DNA of 64,000 bases from CAZTAO01 sp964611645. GTDB lineage: Bacteria > Armatimonadota > UBA5829. The notes under the pieces were generated by a model. It ran no database searches and was not told where the DNA came from. It worked only from the letters and a program-made list of their open reading frames with translations. The stretch covers positions 122,413 through 186,412 of the forward strand of contig CAZTAO010000004.1 in assembly GCA_964611645.1 (NCBI GenBank), in the 5' to 3' direction. Shown here in pieces: positions 16,753-23,604 of this stretch. The first letter of the stretch is position 1, and every line of letters starts with the position of its first letter. The position numbers and the translations under genes are program-made.

Positions 16753-17384
16753 GTTCCCCGCAGAAGGTCGTGATGGTGTCTTCCACGGTTTACGGCATAG
16801 AAGAACTTCTAGACCGGATATACACTCTTCTGACCGCGTTCGGATATGAAGTCTGGATGTCGCACAAAGGCACATTGCCGGTCTTTTCGAACTGCTCCAA
16901 CTTCGAGAACTGCGTCCGCGCTGTAGAGAAGTGCGACCTCTTTCTCTGTCTGATTACCCCTCGCTACGGAAGTGGCATTGGTAAGGGGAATATCTCGATC
17001 ACCCACCATGAACTGCGGAAGGCCATTGAGTTGAACAAGCCCAGGTGGCTGCTGGCACACGATCATGTGGTGTTCGCACGCAGCTTGATCAAGCACCTCG
17101 GCTACGTTGACTCAGAAGCGAGAAGCGGGCTAACGCTGACCAAGAACCCCATACTTGACGATCTTCGTGTCATCGACATGTATGAAGAGGCAGTGCGGAA
17201 CGAGTTGCCTTTGGAGATCCGCCAAGGCAACTGGGTACAGAACTTCCGCTCCCCCGAGGACGCTTCAATGTTCATAACAGCCCAGTTCTCTCGATATCAG
17301 GAAGTCGAAGCATTTATCAAGGAGAACTTCGCCGATCAGTCAGAAATCACGGACATGGGTCAGCAGAAGGAGAGTAGCTCGTGA
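16749..17384 (+). CDS. DUF4062 domain protein (TIR-like fold)
   Basis: A 211-residue protein with KVVMVSSTVYGIEELLDRIY at the N-terminus, FSNCSNFENCVRAVEKCDLFLCLITPRYGSG in the middle and SITHHELRKAIELNKPRWLL, which follow the DUF4062 pattern of an SST motif, an acidic D in CDLFL and a conserved RYGS. DUF4062 is related to TIR/SEFIR-type folds and often occurs as a sensor or effector module in conflict systems. The TTG start overlaps the previous stop as TTGA, with GAGGAG upstream; its own stop overlaps the next start as GTGA. Whether it has NADase activity is unknown. Confidence 0.75.
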   Translation: MSSPQKVVMVSSTVYGIEELLDRIYTLLTAFGYEVWMSHKGTLPVFSNCSNFENCVRAVEKCDLFLCLITPRYGSGIGKGNISITHHELRKAIELNKPRWLLAHDHVVFARSLIKHLGYVDSEARSGLTLTKNPILDDLRVIDMYEEAVRNELPLEIRQGNWVQNFRSPEDASMFITAQFSRYQEVEAFIKENFADQSEITDMGQQKESSS

Positions 17385-18805
17385 ACGCTGAGGAAATCAA
17401 GAAGCTGCTCCAGCTTGGTGAGACTCAAAGCGTGGAGTTCATAACAGGATGCGAGCCATCTGTAGTCGGTCGCCGAGTCTGTGCTTTCCTCAATTCGGGA
17501 GGAGGCTACGTCGTCTGCGGTGTTGATGATCGGGGCGGCATAGTGGGCGTGGGTTCCGACGAAGATGTACCCAATCTGGAAGCGCAACTGAGTCAGGGTA
17601 TTTCTCCCACAGTCCTAGTATCTGTCGAGACACAAGAGATCGGCGAGAAGAGGCTGATTGTCATAGAAGTCCCTTCGGGCAAAGATGTCCCTTATGCTTT
17701 CAGGGATCAGGTGTACGTCAGGGCAGGCGAAGCGACTGTGAATGCCGATATCGCAACTATTCGGGACATGGTATTGCGTCACCAAGTGGAGCCTGAACGC
17801 TGGGAACGCCGATTCTCTTCTGCCGATCTCCATGACGATGTGGATGAGGCTGAGGTGCGTTCAACCGTGGATTCCGCCAGCAAGACTTCTCGCATCCAGT
17901 TCCGTGACAGCAACGATTGGGTGAAGGCTCTAGAGGACCTTGGGGTGTCCAGATACGGACGACTGACCAACGGCGGAGACGTCTTGTTCGGTAGGAATCC
18001 CGCACTACGGTATCCTCAGACACGTGTGCAGGCTGTCTGTTTCATCAAAGACAAGACTGACGACGAATATGCTGACTTCAAAACCTTTAACGGACCTATT
18101 GTATCGACGCTGGAGCAGGTCTACTCGTTCATCTCGAGAAACACTCCGACAATCGCCCGGTTCACAGAAGACCGACTGGCGCGAGAAGATGGGCCTCTTT
18201 ACCCTTCCGCAGCGGTTCGCGAGGGCCTGGTCAATGCTTTTGCGCATCGAGACTACAGTAGTCCCTCCGGCGGAGTTGCCGTCCGCATCTATCCGGATCG
18301 CCTTGAGATTTGGAACGCGGGTGCCTTGCCAAAGGGTGTTACTGTTGAGGCTCTGGCCGTCGGCCACATCTCCGTACTGGTCAACCCTGACATAGCCCAC
18401 GTGTTGTACCTAAGAGGGCTGATGGAGAAGCTGGGGCGAGGCAGTGCAATGATCCAAAAAGCCTGCCAGGACAATGATCTGCCCAAGCCTCTATGGTCAA
18501 ATGAGGCCGGAGTGACCCTGACATTCTTTACCCCGGAAGTTACCCCGGAAGTTACCCCGGAAGTTACCCCGGAAGTTACCCCGGAAGTTGTTCGAGTTCT
18601 TGCCGCTATGGAGGGTGACATGTCGCGCAAGGAACTGCAGGAGAAACTCGCGCTGAAAGATGACGACTACTTTCGCATAGCGTACTTGCAGCCTGCATTG
18701 GCGCTCGGACATATCGAAATGACGATTCCCGACAAACCCCGGAGCAGCAAGCAGAGATATAGGGTAACTGATATTGGGCGCGACGTGCTGCAACGGGACG
18801 AGTGA
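17381..18805 (+). CDS. AlbA_2/Schlafen-type DNA/RNA-binding protein with HATPase_c_4 domain (474 aa)
   Basis: Residues about 10-130 form an AlbA_2 domain (ETQSVEFITGCEPSVVGRRVCAF is the E..EFK-like start; FLNSGGGYVVCGVDDRGGIVGV is the core). Residues about 265-370 form a GHKL-like HATPase_c_4 module (AAVREGLVNAFAHRDYS, YPDRLEIWNAGALPKG, MEKLGRGSAMIQKAC). A TPEV repeat linker then leads to a winged-helix C-terminus. Such COG2865-like proteins are usually described as transcriptional regulators or ATP-dependent helicase-like proteins without proven function. The GTG start overlaps the DUF4062 stop, so the two genes form a coupled pair. Confidence 0.8.
   Translation: MNAEEIKKLLQLGETQSVEFITGCEPSVVGRRVCAFLNSGGGYVVCGVDDRGGIVGVGSDEDVPNLEAQLSQGISPTVLVSVETQEIGEKRLIVIEVPSGKDVPYAFRDQVYVRAGEATVNADIATIRDMVLRHQVEPERWERRFSSADLHDDVDEAEVRSTVDSASKTSRIQFRDSNDWVKALEDLGVSRYGRLTNGGDVLFGRNPALRYPQTRVQAVCFIKDKTDDEYADFKTFNGPIVSTLEQVYSFISRNTPTIARFTEDRLAREDGPLYPSAAVREGLVNAFAHRDYSSPSGGVAVRIYPDRLEIWNAGALPKGVTVEALAVGHISVLVNPDIAHVLYLRGLMEKLGRGSAMIQKACQDNDLPKPLWSNEAGVTLTFFTPEVTPEVTPEVTPEVTPEVVRVLAAMEGDMSRKELQEKLALKDDDYFRIAYLQPALALGHIEMTIPDKPRSSKQRYRVTDIGRDVLQRDE
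18529..18588 (+). repeat. Five 12-bp tandem repeats encoding a TPEV linker
   Basis: Five identical copies of TACCCCGGAAGT run without interruption between the HATPase and winged-helix domains. Because the unit is 12 bp, copy-number change keeps the reading frame and alters only linker length. Confidence 0.95.
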
Positions 18806-18896
18806 AAGACGTCGGTAGGCCTTTTCCCTGGCGCAGCCTACTGGTGTCATCGCTGCAAACACACCACCCAAGTGCGGAACGGAGATGCGATAGCGC

Positions 18897-19703
18897 ATGA
18901 GTACAGTCAACTCTTGCGGCCTGAGGAGAGACATACCCGCAGCCACAAAGCGGGAAATCCGGCAGAGGTGCGGATTCGGGTGCGTGGTCTGCGGAAATCC
19001 TATAGTAACCTATCATCATTTCGATCCTCCTTTCCATGATGCTCGCGAGCACGCGCCAGAAGGAATCACCATACTGTGTGGTTGCCATCATATAGAAGCC
19101 ACCTCTGGAATGCTGGCAGCGGATACCGTTCGATACCACAACGACAAGCCTTACTGTCACCTCGGAGGCTATACTCGGCACTATCTGAAGGCCAACGCTC
19201 CCGTGATGTTTCAGATGGGACCAAGAGGCTTTCATACCCAAGTTGCATTGATGTACGAAGAAGAGGAACTGATAGTCTGTAGACCGCCGGAAGTCGATGG
19301 CGGGCCATGGCTGTTCAGCGCCAAGATACTCGACGAGAATGGGATGGAACTCCTCACCGTTCAGGATAACGAGTGGCTAATTGGCATCGACCGATATGAC
19401 ATTCGAGCCAGAGGCAAGTCGATCGAGGTTCGCGCAGGAAAGGGCGACGTGATAATGCGCATGGATATTGAGATGGACAAGCGGGTACACATTCGAAAGC
19501 TACAGATGGAGTGCCTTGGTGTCACATTGTCCTGCGACGAACAATCATTCTGTGTCAGCGCACGAAATGGTGCGTCTGCCAACATGCCCGGGGAGTATGG
19601 CTTCTATGCTGATGTTGGCGTTCACATTGTGCCGTCGCAGAACCGGGTTAAGCTGGCAGCGATGAGAAACGGATCGGCCGCCATAGCACTGTACATGCCA
19701 TAG
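18897..19703 (+). CDS. HNH endonuclease domain protein (268 aa)
   Basis: The N-terminal 75 residues contain a zinc-ribbon HNH module: RCGFGCVVCGNP supplies one cysteine pair, TYHHFDPPFHDAREH the catalytic histidine region, and GITILCGCHHIEA the second pair and final histidine. The remaining 190 residues are rich in predicted beta strands and resemble no family I can name. It follows the DUF4062 and AlbA_2 genes after 91 bp on the same strand and may be the nuclease arm of that module. GGAG lies upstream of the ATG with slightly long spacing. Confidence 0.8.
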   Translation: MSTVNSCGLRRDIPAATKREIRQRCGFGCVVCGNPIVTYHHFDPPFHDAREHAPEGITILCGCHHIEATSGMLAADTVRYHNDKPYCHLGGYTRHYLKANAPVMFQMGPRGFHTQVALMYEEEELIVCRPPEVDGGPWLFSAKILDENGMELLTVQDNEWLIGIDRYDIRARGKSIEVRAGKGDVIMRMDIEMDKRVHIRKLQMECLGVTLSCDEQSFCVSARNGASANMPGEYGFYADVGVHIVPSQNRVKLAAMRNGSAAIALYMP

Positions 19704-19787
19704 ACATCCGGTCTTCCGGACCTTGAGCGAAGCGGATACCCCGAGGTCGATTGTTCCCCGTCTGTGGCGACATTGCCCCACATACTT

Positions 19788-19824
19788 CAAATGTGGTATT
19801 TTGGCACGGCCAATACCACATTTG
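19788..19824. repeat. Perfect 13-bp inverted repeat
   Basis: Arms 19788-19800 (CAAATGTGGTATT) and its exact complement at 19812-19824 enclose an 11-nt spacer. A third partial copy (ACCACATT) follows at about 19837. It sits 57 nt upstream of the EEP-family gene, so an operator is plausible; no T-run makes it a terminator. Confidence 0.8.
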
Positions 19825-19880
19825 GCGCCTGAGACTACCACATTCCAGAATGACTAGTCAGGTTCAAAAAGGACAAACCA

Positions 19881-20573
19881 TTGCGCCTGGTAACCTACAA
19901 CATCAGAGCCGGTCTGGGGATGGACAACGTCCGGTCGATTCGGCGGGTGGGGGATGTGCTGCGGGGGTTGTCGCCGGACATTGCTTGTTTGCAGGAAGTA
20001 GACCAGCGGCTGCCGAGGAGTTGGCCGTGCAACCAGCCGGCATTCCTGGCAAGGTATCTGGGTATGCAGGCGGTGTTCCAGCGCAACATCAACCTCTGGT
20101 TTGGCGGGTATGGGAACTGCGTGCTCTCAAGACCCGGTATTGTCAACGTCCGCCGCCACTCTCTTCCGGGAGACGGTGAGCCTAGAGGGCTGCTGGAGGT
20201 CACTATCCAGCTTGCAGAGGGTGAGTTGGTTGTCTTTTGCACTCACCTTGCGCTGGATGAGGAAGTGAGAGTAGGGCAGGCTCGGAGAGTGGGCGAGATT
20301 GTGCGGGCGGCATCGGGGGTAAAGGTGTTGTGCGGTGATATAAACGACATCCGTGGTTCACAGACACTCTCAACCCTGCTGCAGGACTCCGGCCTCAGAG
20401 ACGTGGGGCTGGAAATGGGCGCCCAAGACATCCCCACGATGCACGAACCGTATCTCCAGTGTATCGACTTCGTCCTTGCAGACCATCGGCTGCAAGTGAA
20501 TGCATACGAGGTAATCCACTCCGATGCTTCCGACCACCATCCTGTAGTGGTGGATATGGAGTTGGCCCGATAG
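19881..20573 (+). CDS. Endonuclease/exonuclease/phosphatase (EEP) family protein
   Basis: A 230-residue DNase I-like fold. Motifs in order are MRLVTYNIRAG (metal-site Asn), DIACLQEVDQRL (catalytic Glu), VVFCTHLALD, VLCGDINDI (catalytic Asp-Ile-Asn) and SDHHPVVVDMEL (catalytic His at the C-terminus), so all active-site elements are intact. The family cleaves phosphodiesters in nucleic acids, lipids or inositol phosphates; the substrate here is not evident. The TTG start is supported by AAAAGGAC seven bases upstream. Confidence 0.85.
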   Translation: MRLVTYNIRAGLGMDNVRSIRRVGDVLRGLSPDIACLQEVDQRLPRSWPCNQPAFLARYLGMQAVFQRNINLWFGGYGNCVLSRPGIVNVRRHSLPGDGEPRGLLEVTIQLAEGELVVFCTHLALDEEVRVGQARRVGEIVRAASGVKVLCGDINDIRGSQTLSTLLQDSGLRDVGLEMGAQDIPTMHEPYLQCIDFVLADHRLQVNAYEVIHSDASDHHPVVVDMELAR

Positions 20574-20666
20574 TCCAGGTCTGGCCCGTGCCCGATGGTT
20601 CCGCGCATCGCAAAGCCGGCGTACATCTGCCAGACAGGAGAGGTGCTGCTGGATGGGAGCGCATTT

Positions 20667-20705
20667 GGCAGTTGACAAACTGCCTGTCCTGACGCATAAT
20701 GCGTC
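20667..20705 (+). promoter_or_regulatory. Sigma70 promoter with both boxes inside palindromes
   Basis: TTGACA (20672-20677) and CATAAT (20695-20700) have exactly 17 nt between them, about 75 nt upstream of the secreted-protein gene. The -35 lies in GGCAGTT-GACA-AACTGCC (20667-20684) and the -10 lies in GACGCAT-A-ATGCGTC (20691-20705). Two nested palindromes over the promoter boxes suggest repressor operators. Confidence 0.75.
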
Positions 20706-20778
20706 TGTTGGTTTTGGGGCGAACGTGGGCGTGAGCGCCCATCCACTGACTCCCCGTTGAGATCAAAGGAGAGACTAC

Positions 20779-21894
20779 ATGAAAGCTTACACGTGCCGCA
20801 CTATGCTGTTGACACTTGCTTTGTTACTGGCAGTGATCCTCCAGGTTGCTTTGCCCCTCGCCGCAGCCTCACTCCCCAACTCCGTGCAGTTCAAGGTGGA
20901 TGAGTGCCTGAAGTCGCTGAAGGATGCGGAAGCGGAGCTCGACGCCAGAAACCCACAGATGGCCCGGGAACCGCTCCGCGTGGCTAAGGCGAGGCTGGAT
21001 TCCATCAAGGAATACCAGAGCGAATCGTATGATCACCCGGATGTGGTGGCTGCCCGGGACCGCTACGATGCCCTGGAGAAGCGTTACAACGAAGATAAGG
21101 ACAAAGCGGCTGCGAACGCCGGCAAGGCCGATGAGCAGTTGAGGAAGCTGGAGCAGTTCCGCCAGTTCAGTGTCGATGCCGCGTTTCCAGAGGACCTGGT
21201 CGCGACCCAGGCCAAGTACCAGGCCGCCAAGGCGCTCATTGATGAGATCGCGGCGGTGGGCACCGATGTGCAGCTCAGCGGCTACAGCGACTACACCCAG
21301 ACCAAGCTGCGCGTGGAAGTGTGGGAGAAGAATCGCGAGAAGGTGATCGACGAGTTCATCGCGACCGCCAAGAAATACACCGAGAAGAACGTGTCGCGCG
21401 AGCAGGACTGGCTGGATTTGGTGGAAAAGCGCCTGGCCGATCTGGCTAAGCTGCTTCCGGACGATCCGAGGGTCGGCGAAGCCAGGACCTCGGCGGACAC
21501 CATGCGCGCGGCAATCCGGCAGGAGCAGTTGGAGAGGGCTGCGAAGGTCTTTATGCGCCCCGAAAAGTACAAGGGCAAGGAGGCCAACTCGCTGCGAGCT
21601 CTGGCGAAGTCGGCTGTGATGAAGAAATACCCCAATGCCAGGATCCTCAAGATCAAGCTGGTCGGCTCCAACTGGGGCGCACCCGAGGGCGGACTCCAGT
21701 GGACCGACAATACCCGCTCCTCCCTTGAGACCCGGACTACTCAGTATTTCTCAATCGAAGTCGCAGTGAAACAGGGCCAGGACGTGATGCTGCTCAGCGT
21801 CTACGCCTACAAAGCAAAGGTGAACGGCAAGATGCAGCCAGCCAGATCCTACGTGATTGGCTCCCAGTTGATGCTGGAGAAGAATGTGAAGTAG
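20779..21894 (+). CDS. Secreted or periplasmic coiled-coil protein of unknown function
   Basis: A 371-residue protein with a clear signal peptide (a hydrophobic stretch MLLTLALLLAVILQVALPLA ending in LAAAS). The mature part is rich in Lys, Glu and Ala with heptad-like stretches (residues about 40-250), then a beta-rich domain of about 110 residues with KLVGSNWGAPEGGLQWTDN. I do not recognise the family. The start ATG has AAAGGAGAG upstream and its own strong promoter, so it is likely a single-gene unit exported through Sec. Confidence 0.75.
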   Translation: MKAYTCRTMLLTLALLLAVILQVALPLAAASLPNSVQFKVDECLKSLKDAEAELDARNPQMAREPLRVAKARLDSIKEYQSESYDHPDVVAARDRYDALEKRYNEDKDKAAANAGKADEQLRKLEQFRQFSVDAAFPEDLVATQAKYQAAKALIDEIAAVGTDVQLSGYSDYTQTKLRVEVWEKNREKVIDEFIATAKKYTEKNVSREQDWLDLVEKRLADLAKLLPDDPRVGEARTSADTMRAAIRQEQLERAAKVFMRPEKYKGKEANSLRALAKSAVMKKYPNARILKIKLVGSNWGAPEGGLQWTDNTRSSLETRTTQYFSIEVAVKQGQDVMLLSVYAYKAKVNGKMQPARSYVIGSQLMLEKNVK

Positions 21895-21911
21895 GTGGGT
21901 TGCGGGGAGTG

Positions 21912-23453
21912 TCAGGTGTCCACATCCACCCCGTACAACCTCGCCTCTCGCATTTGAAGCTCTAGCCGCACTGGTCTGCCCGTAATGGCTGATAGCTGCC
22001 CATTCCATTCGAGCGGGTGACACAAAGAGTCGCCCCGGATGGGCACGCAGTCTTGCCAGTCGAAGCCTTTGAGGGGTTGGCTGCGGGCGTCTGTTACGCG
22101 GGCACGGATCTCGCCTGACACGTCGGCGTTGATGGTGATCGATGAGCCGGTGATGATGACCGGCGGGGTTGTCAGGTCGCCGACTTCGCTTCCGGCGTCG
22201 CGGGAGACGAAGCCGTTCTTGCGCAGGAATCCCAGGCCCATCTGCCTGGGCCCGCGTTTGTGGCCTTCAGAGTAGCCGCCGTAGTAGATGTATTCCTTGT
22301 CCCCGACCGTCACGCAGTCACCGAACCATGCCATCGCGTGGTCATAAGCTCCGGGGACGGGGCTTCGGTCGATGAACTTGTCCTGGTAGCGGGTCCAGGC
22401 CTTGCCGTCGCGGCTGGTGATCAGTTCGGTCCAGCCGATTCCCGCCTCAGGGACATCGGGCAGCGCGGTCAGTTCATCGTGCAGCACCCGCAGGAAGCCC
22501 AAGTAGAGGTTCCCGCGAACCATCGGCTTGAACCCATAGAACTCCTCGTAGCCGTTGTTGGGATCTGGTCGCACTATGATTCTGGGCCTCTCCCAGTTGA
22601 GGAAGTCTTTGCTGGAGGCCACGCCCACACACCGCCGCCGGCTCTCGAAGTTGCGAGGCGCCTTGCCCCGGTAGCCATTCTCCCCAACCCCGCAGCCCAC
22701 CAGGTATTCCTGCTTCAGAGGGTCCCAGCAGCCGTCGACGATGTCCGCAATGACCTGCTTGAAGTCCATCGAGTCGGCGGGGGTGTCGTCGAGGCTTGTG
22801 GGGATGGCGGGGTTGTTGGGGTAGGGTTCAAAGTTGATCCCATCCGCCGAATGGCTCACCCACATTCCCTGCCCTGCGTAGTAGACCGCGAGCTTGTAGC
22901 GCTCCGACGGGCTGGTGTTTCGGGACTTGAGCGAAGCGGAAGTCCCGAAACGTAATCCCTCAGCTTCAGTTTCGGGATTTCCGGAGCGGTCGGAGGGTAC
23001 GTGCGCAGCCAACAGGTCCCGGGCGCTCCTCAAATCCCGAAACACCGAGCGCTCCGGGGTGTCGGTTCGCTCATCCACCAGAAACAGCGAGAAATCCAGG
23101 CCGGGATGGGGGGTGTGCACTGCGTCGGAAGCTCGCCAGTGGATGCCGTCTTGGGACTCGGTGTATCGGTGGGAGATCTCATACCGGTGGGATGGTCCCG
23201 GTCCCGAGACGCCGATACTGTTGTACCAGGCTCGGAAAAAACCGGTCTCCGGGTCCCTGTCCACCTTCATATAGAGAACCGGCGAGTCACCACCAGCATT
23301 GCTGATGACAGCCTCCGGCAGCTTCTCGGGCTGGTGGGTAGTGCGGGTGAGGTTGATGCTGTTCGCGATCAGAAAGTCGTCCACGAACAGGTGCGGGCCG
23401 GGATTCAGGTTGACGAAGCAGGGTTCTCCCTGCCATTCAGGCTCTGCTGCCAT
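21912..23453 (-). CDS. GH32-like five-bladed propeller protein with in-frame repeat insertion
   Basis: About 513 residues without a signal peptide. LNPGPHLFVDDFLIAN, KVDRDPETGFFRAWYN, SQDGIHWRASD, WVSHSADGINFEPYPNN and SKDFLNWERPR resemble a family of five-bladed propeller proteins related to GH32/43 enzymes in Planctomycetes and neighbours. No catalytic acid can be assigned with confidence. Exactly 50 codons, encoding PERSVFRDLRS to SLKSRNTS, come from a palindromic element; removing them joins DERTDTP to ERYKLAVYY, which restores a normal family sequence. The ATG at 23453 has AAGGG upstream. It probably belongs with the sialidase and other glycosidases to its right. Confidence 0.7.
   Translation of the reverse strand: MAAEPEWQGEPCFVNLNPGPHLFVDDFLIANSINLTRTTHQPEKLPEAVISNAGGDSPVLYMKVDRDPETGFFRAWYNSIGVSGPGPSHRYEISHRYTESQDGIHWRASDAVHTPHPGLDFSLFLVDERTDTPERSVFRDLRSARDLLAAHVPSDRSGNPETEAEGLRFGTSASLKSRNTSPSERYKLAVYYAGQGMWVSHSADGINFEPYPNNPAIPTSLDDTPADSMDFKQVIADIVDGCWDPLKQEYLVGCGVGENGYRGKAPRNFESRRRCVGVASSKDFLNWERPRIIVRPDPNNGYEEFYGFKPMVRGNLYLGFLRVLHDELTALPDVPEAGIGWTELITSRDGKAWTRYQDKFIDRSPVPGAYDHAMAWFGDCVTVGDKEYIYYGGYSEGHKRGPRQMGLGFLRKNGFVSRDAGSEVGDLTTPPVIITGSSITINADVSGEIRARVTDARSQPLKGFDWQDCVPIRGDSLCHPLEWNGQLSAITGRPVRLELQMREARLYGVDVDT
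22914..23046. repeat. Palindromic mobile-like element inside a coding gene (copy 1)
   Basis: A 133-bp unit bounded by GGTGTTTCGGG and its complement CCCGAAACACC. It contains one complete hairpin (GTTTCGGGACTT ... AAGTCCCGAAAC) and a second, longer one (GTTTCGGGATTT ... AAATCCCGAAAC) whose loop includes GCCAACAGG. A second copy, inverted, lies at 35516-35646. The 9-bp direct repeat AGCGCTCCG at 22898-22906 and 23048-23056 frames the insertion with a 150-bp period. Confidence 0.85.
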
Positions 23454-23472
23454 CTGCACATCCCTTCTTGAT

Positions 23473-23580
23473 GGTCAGGGACATGTTGTCCCTGACCGGA
23501 TACCGCGGGCATGTTGCCCGAATGGTGTATTGGTGGACAATATGTCCACCAATCGGGTCAAGGATAGCATGTCCTTGACC
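23473..23580. repeat. Array of four short hairpins with 3-nt loops
   Basis: Between the GH32-like and sialidase genes: 23473-23497 (arm GGTCAGGGACA, loop TGT), 23506-23520 (arm CGGGCA, loop TGT), 23529-23553 (arm ATTGGTGGACA, loop ATA) and 23556-23580 (arm GGTCAAGGATA, loop GCA, one G-T pair). Three of the four have 11-nt arms and total 25 nt although the arm sequences differ. Confidence 0.9.
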
Positions 23581-23604
23581 ATCCATGGACCATCCTGACA
23601 TTTC

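Noticed and set aside
19714..19740. Possible third copy of the palindromic element (TTGAGCGAAGCGGA).
   Set aside because: Only the short central string matches; the terminal arms are missing, so it may be coincidence or a decayed fragment.
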